From assembly GCF_030247195.1 (NCBI RefSeq), contig NC_080671.1:15574843-15638842 (forward strand): a stretch of DNA of 64,000 nucleotides, written 5' to 3'. The translations under genes were made by a program, and so were the position numbers. Positions 1 through 12,900 of the stretch are shown one piece after another (position 1 is the stretch's first letter; every line of letters begins with the position of its first letter). Source of the DNA: Topomyia yanbarensis (taxonomy: Eukaryota > Arthropoda > Insecta > Diptera > Culicidae). A model generated the notes under the pieces. It was not told where the DNA came from, ran no database searches, and saw nothing but the letters and a program-made list of their open reading frames with translations.

Positions 1-2479
1 GAATACCCTGGACAATTTGTCTGCTTGGGCTATTAAGCTGGGTATCGAATTCTCCACGGAGAAAACTGAGCTAGTTGTATTTTCAAGGAAGCGTGAACCA
101 GCACAACTACAGCTTCTATTAATGGGTCAAACTATCGCTCAGGTCTTCACAGTAAAATATCTAGGGGTCTGGTTCGACTCGAAAGGTACTTGGGGATGCC
201 ATATTCGGTATCTGAAACAGAAATGCCAGCAAAGGATCAACTTTCTTCGTACAATAACCGGAACATGGTGGGGTGCCCACCCAGGAGACCTAATTAGGTT
301 GTATCAAACAACGATACTGTCGGTAATGGAATACGGATGCTTCTGCTTTCGCTCCGCCGCGAACATACATTTCATCAAACTCGAAAGAATTCAGTATCGT
401 TGTTTGCGTATCGCCTTAGGGTGCATGCAGTCGACCCATACGATGAGTCTCGAAGTGCTGTCGGGCGTTCTCCCGTTGAAAAATCGATTTTGGGAACTCT
501 CATATCGATTGCTCATTCGATGCGATATCTTGAACCCGGTCGTGATTGAAAATTTCGAAAGGCTTGTTGAGCTCAATTCTCAGACCCGTTTCATGTCCCT
601 GTACTTTGACTACATGGCGCAGAATATTAACCCTTCTTCTTACAATCCCAACCGTGTGCATTTCATAAATACTTCTGAATCTACTGTTTTCTTCGACACA
701 TCCATGAAAAACGAGATTAGTGGAATTCCGGACCACATACGCCCACAAGTGGTTCCAAACATTTTTTATAATAAATTCCGAGAAGTCGACTGTTCTAAGA
801 TGTTTTATACTGACGGATCAAACCTCGAAGGATCCACTGGCTTCGGTATTTTCAATCAAAATTTCACCGCCTCCTACAAACTCAGTGACCCTGCTTCAGT
901 TTACGCCGCAGAACTAGCTGCCATTCAGTATACCCTTGGAGTCATTGAAACATTACCCGCAGGCCATTACTTCATCGTTTCGGATAGCCTCAGTTCCATT
1001 GACGCTATTCGCTCGATGAAACATGGAAAGCACTCCTCGTATTTTTTGGGGAAAATACGGGAGCTACTGAGTGCTTTATCTGACAACTCTTTCCAGATTA
1101 CCTTGGTATGGGTCCCTTCTCATTGCTCCATTCCGGGCAATGAGAAGGCAGACTCCTTAGCTAAGGTGGGTGCCTTAGAAGGAGACGTTTACGAAAGACC
1201 AATTTGCTTCAGCGAATTTTTCAGTATTACTCATCAGAGAACCCTCGAAAGTTGGCAAACTTCGTGGAGCAGCGGAGAGCTGGGAAGGTGGCTACATTCG
1301 ATAATCCCTAAGGTATCGACGAAACCTTGGTTCAAGGGATGGATGTGGGTCGTGACTTCATTCGTGTGATGTCCCGACTCATGGCAAACCATTACACGCT
1401 GGATGCACATCTCCGGCGTATTGGGCTCGTGGATAGTGGTATCTGCGCTTGTGGCGACGGCTATCACGACATCGAGCACATTGTCTGGGCGTGCACCGAG
1501 TACAGTTCCGCTAGGTCTCGGCTAATGGATACCCTGCGGGCCCGAGGAAGACCAACCAACGTCCCGGTTCGAGATGTGCTGGCAAGCCGCGATGTTCTCT
1601 ATATGTCCCTTATATACACCTTTGTGAAAACCATCAATATACAAGTCTAACTGCCCCTTGTTATTTTCCTTATCATTCTCAGAACGCTCTTCCACCTGTA
1701 TCAAAGCATCTGTATCGAATGAGCCAACAAACACGGGACCTTCGGCACGAACATAACACGCTTAACTCGAAATGTAGCCGATCCACATCTGAGCCGTACT
1801 ACGAAATCGTCTGGAAAAACCCCTGCCATCTTGAGGAGGACCACCCGGCGTCCCAGTACATGATTCCCCTGATGAAGGCCACCCGAGTTTGTAATCCATC
1901 CGTTGATCTCACGATGCCTGAAACTGAAATAATTTTCTCTCCCTGCCATCTTTGTCTACCCTCCCTCCCCTGACTCTTATACCCAGAAGTAACACCCCTA
2001 CCCCCCCCCCCCCACCACCCAATATCATCACGAAGCATTTAGCTCTTCTTGTCTCTTCTAGTTTTAACTATTATATTATATAATCTCGTTGAAATTGCCC
2101 AACTCTACTACCCACAAAAATAACTATAATTACGAATCTTTACAAAATTCAATCATGCCCTCTAGTTATTCCTACTTTTAAGATAGTCGTAAAAAATTGT
2201 CCCCCTTAATTAAACATTATTTGCTCCAATAATCTCACTGATAAAAATGTCAAACCATATTGCCACAAAAACTAAATGACCCCCCTAATCTTACGAAAAT
2301 GATATTATCCCCTTGTGTAGATATATAAGATAGCTATAAAATCGCACTAGTTTCATTTTAAAAAAAATCAATATGTAATCCCCTAGTTTTAAGCAATTTA
2401 AAATGTAAAACAAAACAAAATTGGCACCTTTAAGCTAACGTAACGTGCCTTATCAAATAAACGATTTGAATAAAAAAAA
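1..2479 (+). mobile_element. 3' portion of an RNase H-bearing LINE (I/Loa-like), cut by window edge
   Basis: The window opens inside ORF2 of a non-LTR retrotransposon. The coding part runs to about 1650. An AT-rich 3' UTR follows, with a 13-base C run near 2001, and ends in an A run at 2472-2479. The UTR shares several blocks with 63330-63567, notably AAGATAGCTATAAAAT and ATCAAATAAACGA, so both are 3' ends of one family. Repeat copy A begins exactly in the terminal A run. An RNase H domain inside ORF2 is known for I- and Loa-type LINEs. The exact clade is inference. Confidence 0.8.
2..1650 (+). pseudogene. LINE ORF2 C-terminal part: end of RT, RNase H, Cys/His tail (frameshifted)
   Basis: This is the C-terminal part of a retrotransposon polyprotein that would copy its RNA at the chromosomal target. 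The frame is open from base 2, so the start lies outside the window. The first ~250 residues are the post-catalytic reverse transcriptase thumb and connector region; the catalytic motifs are upstream. RNase H follows with its usual acidic and histidine motifs: YTDGS near 804-820, AAELAAIQ near 906-930, SDSLSS near 980-1000, and VPSHCSIPGNEKAD near 1110-1155. The frame stops at 1367-1369. An overlapping frame (1327-1650) carries the expected continuation and the Cys/His tail CACGDGYHDIEHIVWAC. A one-base loss near 1336-1340 explains the break. No target duplication can be checked because the 5' end is missing. The copy is dead because of the frameshift. Confidence 0.85.
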
Positions 2480-5400
2480 CGCTTTTAATCCACCTAACAG
2501 TGTGATGAGACATTTCTTATAACTCTCTATCACTCTCTTCGAATATTACATCGTTTGAGAACATATAGAACTTGATGCTTCGCGATGTTTTTGATAACAC
2601 ATACTACATGGGATAGATCTCAAACCAAATCAATGGGAAAGCGAAAAAATGACCCATAAACTAGACATACAAACGAATTATTGCTAATGCTCTGTTAATA
2701 AAATATCTAAATTCTTCAATCAATGCATTGTAGTGGGAAAACTGAATTTTCCTGAAGGGGTTATATATTGTACTGAGCCAAAAAAATCGATTTTTTTTAA
2801 TCGACTTGAAGTTTATACTTTACTCAAACTTCCAACGTGACTGAGAACTAAGAAATCAACACTTTTTCTTGAGAAAAGCGATACTAGCATTGACACCATT
2901 CAAAGAAAATCAACAGTGAATATTTCCAGACTTGGTTTTATTTCCTTTTTAAGAACTATTGTGTTTTTTACATCCTAGATTGCATGATTCAGTGATCGAA
3001 ATCCAAAACTTCATGAAGTATTTAAAATTATTAAATTAAAATTTGTGTTTGCTATTGAAATTGACAAAATGATAGTATCGCCCCTTTGACGATTGTTTAC
3101 TTTTTCGGTCCCACTTATCAACATTGAAGTATCGCCCTTACGTTTTTTTACAATACCAATTTTACAATTGGTGGGGGTTTGGTGAAAATCGATCTTACTG
3201 TCCAAACGGCATAATTCCGAAACCGTAATATTTGAAGTTTTAAAATTATGCAGAATTAATTTTTCAGACAATAATAACAGAGTTCGTGTCTTTAGCGAAT
3301 TTGTTGAGACTTTATTGTAGTCGTGAATATTAACCTGAGAAAATTCACCATAAATACTTCTTGGACGATATACCGTCAAAATTATTTTATCAAATGATGC
3401 GCTGTTTAACGTTTGTAAAACTCATCGAAGATACTAAACCTCCGAAATTGGCGGTTTCAAAATGATGCTATCTTGACCTTAAATTACTGTTTTTGAATAT
3501 TTTACCTATACATATAATTGGTCATACAACAAAAATCAAATGCTCATCAAAATCGATCAGAACCTGCTAGAGTCGAATGGAAATCGTCATTTTTCATATA
3601 TTTCTCTCTACATTCGGAAATTGTTATCCTCGTTATTAATCATATTACGTTTTCGTCTCAACTCGACGCATTCCCAAAATAAAAACCTGTTTTAATCCAC
3701 CTAATGGTGCAATTGTGCTTGTCTCATTTGTCCAGACTACGATTCCATGGCTGGTTATGTTCAATACAATGGTGGAAATGAATATTACATGTTCAGTACG
3801 ATTTGCACATACATACAACGGATCGACAGCCACGATCTTGAGATACTATGTGATACTGAAACATCGCTTGAAACCAGCGGCGGATCAAGGAGAAAGATCC
3901 GGGAGATCCAGGTCCTGCCGAAAATTTTCAACTTGTTAAGAAATTTTAAACTAGTTTTAATTTTAAAGTAGCAACCCCTCACTGCATACTCCCTCCGGGC
4001 CGGTATGATTGACGATTTTTAGAGTGATTGCATAACCTTTCTATATGAGAAAGGCAAAAATGTACCAAAGTCCAAAAAATCAATTTTTGTCAAACAGCTC
4101 AATGTTTCATGCATTTTAAAGTCATTTGGCATCAAAAATACAAATTTGATTTTGAAAATTTTTCATTTCAGTTTATATGGGAATTTGCTGTGTGATTGCA
4201 CTCTTCAACTCGTAACTCCGGAACCGGAAGTCCCATCAATTAAAAAATCAATAGCTGCCGATGGGAAGGTTGTAGCTTTCATTTGAGACTAACTTTGTGC
4301 AAATCGGTCCAGCCATCTCTGAGAAACAGAGGTCACATTTTTTCCACATACACACACAGACATTTTCCGATCTCGACGAACTCAGTCGATTGGCATATGA
4401 CACTCGGCTCTCCGGGTCGGGATTAGATTGACGAATTTTAGAGTGAATGAGAAAGGCAAAAACATTTTTAGCAAATGTTGAAAGTTATGCATCTTTTTGG
4501 TGAGCTGTTCTATGTTTCATAGACGTTAAATCAATTTTAACTTCGCTTCCTATTAAATAAAGACCTTTATTACAGTACATCTCTACAAAAACGAGCTCAA
4601 TTTGAAAATAAATCTGAGGATTATGATTGATTACAGAACTCTGGAATTTTCTATTGGAATGTTTTCAGGCAGGAATTTGATATTGATGCAATTAGACAAC
4701 TGTGAAATCAAGACCAATAGATCAGTTACATATCAGGATCACATTCCGACAATTTATCAAAAGTCCTCATGATGTTTACAACAATCCACGGATCAGATAA
4801 TTGTTATTGTAAAATTGAATTAAATCAGTCTGCATCAAAAAATTTTCAACTTCAATCCAATATTTTTTTTGGGTGTGGTGGAGGGGGGGGGGGTTGTATG
4901 GTGTTAAACCCCAAAAGCTTCTCTTGGCTACGCCGTTGCTTGTAGTTATTTATTTCGCTTTTCATTTTCCGATATGTTTCAGATCGATCCGATGGTCATA
5001 AGTTAGAAAAATTGCAGTCAGAAGGTTCGCACAAATGAACATTTTTGCACTGATAAGTTATCAAGTTCCTTCCAGACAACTTGGAAGTGTTCGGTGATTA
5101 TTTCTAGCGGTTGTAGATAGAAAAATGAAATACAAAATTCGTTTTATCGTAATAATGTTTGGCTTATTTCAACGGATTATTACTATATTGAACAATAAAT
5201 AGGCGACAAAGAGTAATCCACAAACAACAATCCATAACTTTTAAAGTATTCAAAATAGATATTTAAAGTCTTCAGCAAAGTTATTCGCAAAAGTAAGAGC
5301 TACAAATTTGCTGAAGACGTCATTTCGATATAATCACTTCCAAGAAAATTTGTGAAAATATCTCACTCATAGGGGGATTAATCAGCAAAAGCACAATACC

Positions 5401-5850
5401 AAAAGAAAGGGCATATTACCTCCATTAAATTCTCCGAAGATACTATTTACCTAAAATAAGCCGTTTTGGCGTTAATAATAGATTACATGTTTTTGGTCAT
5501 ATTTCTGGCAATGGGAAATGATAAAAATCTTTCGTCGCATTTAATTATTAATATCTCTTTTGATAATAGTCCGATTTAAACAATCTATAGCTTGTTCGAA
5601 AGGTATTCGTTAAAGCTGTCTAAAAACATATAAATTGTTAATCTATATTGTCAATTTCGGCAGATAATTCAAAAAAACTGCGAAAAGCGCCATTTTTACG
5701 CATTCAAACATTCATATCTTGGAAACTAAACATCAGAATCAAAAACAAATTAATAGCGTTCATACTGTTTTTTAGTTCTTTCATTTAAAATTGGTTTGGA
5801 TAAGATCGGTTCAGCCATTGCTGAGAAACACGAATGAGAATTTGTCCGTT

Positions 5851-5907
<57 letters not shown>

Positions 5908-6020
5908 TTGTCCCAAATCGTCGAGCTGAGTCGATTGGTATATAAGACTCGGCCCTCCGGGCCTCGGAAAAAATCTTGAAAGTTTGAGCGAATTCTATAC
6001 ATTTCTTTTATAAGAAATGT
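2480..6020 (-). mobile_element. Hairpin-ended composite repeat, copy A
   Basis: This copy matches copy B (25649-38475) and copy C (58933-63012) in reverse orientation. Read on the minus strand, it begins with a hairpin (arms ACATTTCTT/AAGAAATGT, here with a slightly changed loop at 5999-6020) and ends with AGGTGGATTAAAAGCG at 2480-2496. It is flanked by 8 A on one side and 6 A on the other. It contains the (AC)n microsatellite, a poly-G tract near 4884, and one or more smaller nested modules (GAGAAAGGC hairpin near 4048; TTTTAATCCACCTA near 3690). It lacks roughly 1.35 kb present in copy B (36.43-37.79 kb). It encodes no recognisable protein. The short open frames, for example 3011-3379, do not survive in all copies. 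Confidence 0.75.
5852..5902. repeat. (AC)n microsatellite inside copy A
   Basis: About 25 uninterrupted AC dinucleotides. The equivalent position in copies B (25764-25800) and C (59049-59090) carries shorter GT tracts with interruptions, so this locus expands and contracts within the repeat family. Confidence 0.95.
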
Positions 6021-6024
6021 AAAA

Positions 6025-8890
6025 AATGGTCATGATTAAAGTTATAAACGAGCAAAAAATGGCGAAGGCCATATTTTTTAAAATTTCTTCAAATTGATTT
6101 AAAAAAATCTATTTTTGATGGATTAGGTGGTTATAATTTTATTAATAGAAGCTAGAGTTTTGATGTGTTAAAAGAAAATACACCCAGGTTTTTTACGCGG
6201 TTTTTTTTGCGCGTTTTTACGAGGTTTTTTTTACGCGGATTTTCCAATTAACGCGGTTTTTTACGCGGATTTTCCAATTAACGCGGTTTTTTTTACGCGG
6301 ATTTTCCAATTAACGCGGTTTTTGCAAAAATATTCTAAGTACTTTTGAAAGCATAAAATAAGACTTTTTTCTGAAAAAAATTTCTAAGTCCTTTTAAATG
6401 CAAAGAACTTAGAAGAATTTTGGCAGTTTTTATTTTGCGCGCATTTCGCTATTAACACGGTTTTTGCAAAAAATATTGTAAGTCCTTTTGAATGCAAAAG
6501 ACTTAGAAGATTTTCGGAAAGTTGGAAGAGACGGGTCTGGAAGATTCCTTATGGCCCGCACCCCAACAATATGGGTATTTTCGGAATGGACTTGAAGAGT
6601 AGGTGCCAGAAATTGATTTTTGACGTAATTTTGAAATCAAAGATGGCGACTTCCGGTTTTGCTAAATTCGCTATAACTCAATCAATATGGGCATTTTCGG
6701 AATGGACTTGAAGAGTAGGTGCCAGAAATTGATTTTTGGCGTCGTTTTGAAATTCAAGATGGCGACTTCCGGTTCAGTGAAATTCGCTACAACCCAATCA
6801 ATATGGGTATTTTCGGAATGGACTTGAAGAGTAGGTGCCAGAAATTGAATTTTGACGCCATCTTGAACTCAAAGATGGCGACTTCCGGTTTAGTGAAATT
6901 CGCTATAACCCAATCAATATGGGTATTTTCGGAATTTTCTTGAAGAGTAGGTGCCAAAAATTGATTTTTGACGCCATTTTGCAATCCAAGATGGCGAATT
7001 CCGGTTTTGCGAAATTCGCTGTAACCCAATCAATATGGGTATTTTCGGAATGGTCTTGACGAGTAGGTGCCAGAAATAAATAAATCTACACCTTCCCCGA
7101 AAGGTTTTCCATAAAAATTGATTTTTGGCGCCATTTTCAAATCCCAAATGGCGACTTCCGGCTTAGTGAGATTCTCTACAACTCAATCAACATGAGTATT
7201 TTCGGAATCGTTTTGACGAGTAGCAGACAAACGGTTGGCGTTATTTTAAAATTCTAGATGGCGACTTCCGGTTTACCGAAATTACAGCATGAAAAATCTG
7301 GGTAATCATCTAAATCGCCCTCAAATATAAGATCTAATCATAAACCAGCAAAATGCAAAATATTTTTATGTGTTCGTCCAAACGTGCGGTGTGAATGGAA
7401 GAGAGAGAAGAAAGAGACGTATGTGGTGTGAGTTGGGGGTTTGAATTTATTCAAATTAAACATATTGCTTAAATTTAAGTAAATTCAACTTTTTAAATAA
7501 AACTATTTGTACTACAACTTCAACTTCCAAAAATACCAATATTGATTGGGTTATAGCGAATTTCGCGAAATTAAAATCGCCATCTTGGATTTAAAAATGG
7601 CGTCAAAAAGCAATTTTTGGAATCTGATCGTTAAGATTCCAAAAACACTCATATTGACTGGTTTATAGTGAATGGCTAACCCGGAAGTCGCCATCTTGGA
7701 ATTCAAAATGGCGTCAAACATCGATCTTTGTCTACTACTCGTCAAGACCATTCCGAAAATACCCATATTGATTGGGTTATAGCGAATTTCGCAAAACCGG
7801 AAGTCGCCATCTTTGATTTGAAAATGGTGTCAAAAATCAATTTCTGGCACCTACTCTTCAAGTCCATTCCGAAAACACCCACATTGAATGGGTTATAGCG
7901 AAGTTCGCTAAACCGGAAGTCACTATCTATGATTTCAAAATGGCGTCAAAATTCAATTTCTGGCACCTACTCTTCAAGTCCATTCCGAAAATACCCATAT
8001 TGATTGGGTTGTAGCGAATTTCACTGAACCGGAAGTCGCCATCTTGAATTTCAAAACGACGCCAAAAATCAATTTCTGGCACCTACTCTTCAAGTCCATT
8101 CCGAAAATGCCCATATTGATTGAGTTATAGCGAATTTAGCAAAACCGGAAGTCGCCATCTTTGATTTCAAAATTACGTCAAAAATCAATTTCTGGCACCT
8201 ACTCTTCAAGTCCATTCCGAAAACACCCATATTGATTGAGTTATAGGGAATTTCGCTAAACCGGAAGTCGCCATCTTTGATTTCAAAATGGCATCAAAAA
8301 TCAATTTGTGGAACCTACTCTTCAAGACCATTCCGAAAATACCCATATTGTTGGGGTGCGGGCCATAAGGAATCTTCCAGACCCGTCTCTTCCAACTTTC
8401 CGAAAATCTTCTAAATCTTTTGCATTCAAAAGGACTTACAATATTTTTTGCAAAAACCGTGTTAATAGCGAAATGCGCGCAAAATAAAAACTGCCAAAAT
8501 TCTTCTAAGTTCTTTGCATTTAAAAGGACTTAGAAATTTTTTTCAGAAAAAAGTCTTATCTTATGCTTTCAAAAGTACTTAGAATATTTTTGCAAAAACC
8601 GCGTTAATTGGAAAATCCGCGTAAAAAAAACCGCGTTAATTGGAAAATCCGCGTAAAAAACCGCGTTAATTGGAAAATCCGCGTAAAAAAAACCTCGTAA
8701 AAACGCGCAAAAAAACGCGTAAAAAACCTGGGTGTATTTTCTTTTAACACATCAAAACTCTAGCTTCTATTAATAAAATTATAACCACCTAATCCATCAA
8801 AAATAGATTTTTTTAAATCAATTTGAAGAAATTTTAAAAAATATGGCCTTCGCCATTTTTTGCTCGTTTATAACTTTAATCATGACCATT
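6025..8890. repeat. 2.87-kb near-perfect palindrome
   Basis: Sequence from 6025 inward matches the reverse complement of sequence from 8890 inward. The outer 156 bases on each side (6025-6180 and 8735-8890) show no difference that I can see. The inner arms differ at only scattered bases over several hundred positions (for example near 6359/8556). An asymmetric spacer of about 220 bp, near 7310-7530, separates the arms. The whole could fold into a very long hairpin. Confidence 0.85.
6181..8734. mobile_element. TA-flanked foldback element built of ~117-bp units
   Basis: The element begins CACCCAGGTTTTTT and ends with its inverse, with TA on both sides (6179-6180 and 8735-8736). That is the signature of Tc1/mariner-type insertion. 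Each arm holds repeated ACGCGGATTTTCCAATTA blocks, then about six copies of a ~117-bp unit containing ATGGGTATTTTCGGAATGG and GATGGCGACTTCCGG. The units are in direct orientation on the left (about 6560-7280) and inverted on the right (about 7550-8350). No transposase is present, so movement would need an enzyme from elsewhere. Short open frames in the units simply translate the repeat. Confidence 0.75.
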
Positions 8891-9425
8891 GTTATAGTTG
8901 AAAAAAAATCTTTTGTTTGCCCCAATGAGTAATATTGTTATTCCGAAAAACACCTATATTGGCGAAATATAACTTTTCAGCGAAAATAGTTAGTTATGTG
9001 GGGCCATGAAACAAATTATTCGCCTTAAAACAATCTCAAAATTGTCTGAAGGCTACTTCAGTTTTAAATCTATACCACAAAAATTCTTTGAATTGAAAAG
9101 TTTTTCAAAGAAACACTAAGAAATACCCTATCGTTCGATTTTAAATATGTTGTAAAATGAAAAGTAAGACAGATAGAGCTTACATGTCTTTTCCAAAATT
9201 TATCGTTTTACAACTTCGGTGAAGGTCGCTTAGCTCTAGCTAGAATGATTTAAAAGTAATTTTTTTGATCTAAGTAAAATTAGAACCACCCTAGCTGTTG
9301 TTTTTATAAAAAGAAGGGGCTCACAAACTACGAAAACTTTTCCCAAGACTAAGCTGTTTAGTTTTAGTAAAATCTCAAAAATCATGCTAAATTTACATTC
9401 TGTTCTACTAGCCAAGTAACAATTG
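8891..9425. other. AT-rich gap, nothing recognised
   Basis: No gene, RNA or element ends are visible. Composition is AT-rich with many short homopolymers. Confidence 0.5.
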
Positions 9426-9429
9426 AAGT

Positions 9430-9960
9430 TATAAAACTACTATAAAACCATGATTGTTCATTGAGTATGCCACTGACCTGAGCATTACCTGTTGCTGATC
9501 TCTCTTCTAGCATTCGCGCTACATGTGCAACCCACTATCGTCTGCCTTGTTTTAACAGATCCATTCTCAGCATGTTTGTATACCTAGTACAGTGAACCGG
9601 AGTATCAGAAATTTGTACAGAACAAATTTTACCTTTACAACGGGACTAACGTCGTCATCACACACCACTATTTGTCCAAGATAAATGACAACCCTTCGAT
9701 TTCCAGCTCTGATCTAACACCGTTCGGACTGCTCTGTACTCTACGATTTGCCATGTATTTTCTCTTGTGAGTGTTTATAGTCAGTTCGATTTTCACAGCC
9801 TCCCCTTTAAAAACCAAAAATGCTTCCTCCACTATTTTGCGATCAACACCAATAATGTCGAGGCGTGATGATGGTTATGTTCCTTTGCATATCAAGTGTT
9901 CGTATCACACCTTCGAAAACTATGTTGAATAATAGATTAGAGAGTCCATCGCTGCTTCAA
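9430..9960 (-). pseudogene. Decayed LINE reverse transcriptase fragment
   Basis: On the minus strand, from about 9945 downward, the sequence reads DGLSNLLFNIVFEGVIR. This resembles the region just before the catalytic aspartates of RTE/CR1-type insect reverse transcriptases. After a frame change near 9855 it reads LDIIGVDRKIVEEAFLVF, then KIELTINTHKRKYM near 9785-9740, the segment normally found after the YADD box. The YADD box itself is missing, so an internal deletion as well as a frameshift separates the two pieces. Near 9510-9475 the text RMLEERSATGNAQ resembles the usual C-terminal end of these proteins. The copy is clearly dead. The clade (RTE-like) is inferred from word patterns only. 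Confidence 0.65.
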
Positions 9961-12900
9961 TCTATCTATCGTCATCTAACGAGTCGAATGTCATTCAAAA
10001 TCAAAATAAATTCTTTCAGCTTCGAAACTGTCTTTTATTGAAAAGGCATCCAACTTTGAAATTTTTTAACATCTTTCAAAAACATTCTAGTACTCTACGA
10101 GCTTTCTTCGCCAAAGTTCTTGAGCACTTTCTAGAATATTCATCCACACAGTTGATTGCATACTGTAGAGAAACCCTTGGGCTCTAGAGTTGAAAATATA
10201 AAAACAGCTTTCCCCATGCTAACTTCCATATAAATTTCAATCGCAATCGCATCCTGCTAGCTCCCAATTGTTTGAGCCAAAGTTTTGCACAAAAAATATT
10301 TGTTCCCTCTTGACGCGGCCCAGTTAACTTTTTCCCGTACAACAGGGCCCCACCTTAATATTTATCTTCCTAATTTGAATTCGCCATTATTCTCAAAAAA
10401 TGAGCTTATACTGATGATTATCCTTGATATGAAATGACGGTAGTTTTTATACTAACATAATCCACAGCTGAAAAAAAATTAATATCGCACCAGTAACCCC
10501 CATTAATAAACACCCCCCGAAAAGTTACCTCTATAAAAGGTAGTAAAAATGAAACACTAAATATGGCTTACCACACTACAACCATACCCTTTTCACCCTT
10601 CGTTGAAGCGTAGCAGGAGTTTGATTTATTTCAAGCTATTACACACGTGCTGTCTTGACCTTCAGTAACTAGATTTCGAAATCCGGCGATACAACAAGAA
10701 TCGGTATCATCGTATTTACGGAAATCCCCACAAAAGCTGGCGGGTCAAAAGATCAACAGATTGACATGATTGTGTCACATTATTCCGAACCTAGAGCGAC
10801 GATCGGTTTCACCCGTCCCTTTGATGGCTGCACATTCATTTCCGGAAAGAATTGAACCATAAAATAATCCGGAACCGGTTTCCCCATCCTTCTTCCGACA
10901 CTACCGATAGCATTACACATCGGAAAAGTTGGAATCTGGACTGGAAGGTTTCCGATTCGGGTTGCGGTGGGCGGAAATTGGGTTGGGTGGTTGTGTAGTA
11001 GCGAATGCTTTGCCCGGGCTGCGATAACTTTATGCATTATTTATGGCGAACCCAGGTAAACTTTACGTAGATTATCGTGAGGTGGACAGGTTTCCAGGAG
11101 CCAAATGTTTTCCAACCTTCGGTTGGACGAGTTTTCGGTTCGTATCTCGAAGCCCTTTTTTGTTGGTTGTTATTGTTGCCAAGCCCATATGGAATATCCT
11201 ATCGAATCTATTTATCTATTTTTTTACCAAACGGGACAAAACTTTGTCCTTCTGTCGACAGCTTAATACACTGCATGAATAAAAGAGATGTCGCTTATGA
11301 TATCGGTTCCTCGTGGCTGGCGGTAGGTAGGTAAGGAGGTTTCAAATCTGGGATCAGGAAATGTGAAATTATTCCACTGTTGGGACATCTTGTGATGACC
11401 CTCGAGAGCAGATAAATTTATTCAAATTGATTCGAATAAAAGTTCGCGTAGCATTGATGATTTTCATCACACTGCAGATTTTTCAGCAAGCTCGATTTAT
11501 TATCCGGAACGAATTAAGTTAGTGAAACCCGTCACGGCTTTGGAAGTTAAATGAGATAAGTTTGGTATAGTAGTTAATGTCAACGCTAGGCAGATGGAAA
11601 ACAACGCGCGGTTCGACATTAGCGTGCCGACGAAAGTGCCACTGAAGTGCTCAATTTCGGTGTTCCACTCATCTTAATCAAAGAATTCTTCCCACCGTCG
11701 GTTGTCGGCCCACATGATACGAGAATCTTTCCAGCGAGGCTGCAGAGCAAAACGTTTTATTTATTTTATGGTTCTTTGTTCGTTAGCTTGCTTGAACCAT
11801 CCACCACCACCACCACCGTCGGTGATTGGAGCAACAGAGTAGCTCAGAGTTGAGTGAAACAAATAAGTAATTATTAACAAAATTGCGAAGCTTTCGCGGT
11901 AATCTTGACTGAGTGGCACGATCCGGTATATATCACAGCAAGCTACCTAGAGTGTGGTGCGTAACTTTCTCAATCTTCCACACAGCGGGTCACAGAAATT
12001 GGCTTGACACTGGGTGTAATTTGTTGCTTTCTTCGTAATAGTAATAAGTTGAAATATTATCAAATAGATGTAGAAGCAAAGTTTGGAATAAAATGAAATG
12101 TGGAATCAGCAAAAAAAGACGAAATGAGTGTAAAACAGACGCAGTATGAAATTATTCCCATTGGAATTCATGAGCTATATTCGCAGCTGTCAGGAAGTTT
12201 TGAATTTCCTGCGTGATAAATTGGCAAAAGTTTTGCAACCACGAAGGTACTCGGCTAGCTTGCGATGGCACATTCTGCTTACTGCGAAAGGGAAAAGTTG
12301 TGTTATTTGCTGGATTAAATATTCACTTTGTACAGTGTTTATTACCAACATGTATCGCGAGCAAGTTTTCAAAATTTAATATAAATTGAGAAAGTAAATT
12401 GGATTTGGTCATGACGCAGTGTTTTACAATGTCACGCAAGTGTGATGATTTGATCAAAGTATATAGTCTCATGTTTGAGTTCCGATCAGCTGGGATTCTT
12501 ATAGCGGTATATTTCGATTTAGCTGATATCGCCCTTGAAAATCACTTTAAATTTTAAGCTGCATTTAATTCGGTTAATTAGAAGGATATATACAATACAA
12601 AAAATTATGAAATTTAAACAACATGTAAGTCAATGCGAATGTAAACATACAAAGCTTGAATCCACATTCAATTGAAAATTAAGTTGAATTCGATGCACTC
12701 AGTGGGAGCATCAAAAAGGATATGATTTTACACTTCCGTTCGCTTGATATTACATATCTTTTATTTTACAGCAATATTAGATTAAAAATACATAAAATTA
12801 CATTGGTGTCCCGTTTAATGAAGCTGTAATTTTCAAACAACGTGTAAAATTATAATGAAATTCGTTGAAAAAAGCACATTTGCATTTGAGGTGGAACTTA

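Noticed and set aside
1234..1479. Minus-strand frames opposite the first LINE
   Set aside because: Shadows of the plus-strand LINE coding sequence.
3011..3379. Open frame shared with 36214-36450 (MTVYRPRS...)
   Set aside because: It is conserved because copies A and B are the same repeat. Copy C has indels in the frame, so coding constraint is not supported.
3645..3833. MAVDPLYVCANRTEH... frame shared with 61048-61236
   Set aside because: Also a shared repeat segment; copy B carries a deletion inside it and there is no known domain.
2480..6020. Helitron identity for the hairpin-ended repeats
   Set aside because: A hairpin near one end fits superficially, but there is no CTRR terminus after it, no TC start, and insertion is in T runs rather than between A and T.
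10780..11334. Possible small genes in the 10.8-11.3 kb region
   Set aside because: Overlapping frames on both strands, no motifs, no splice structure.
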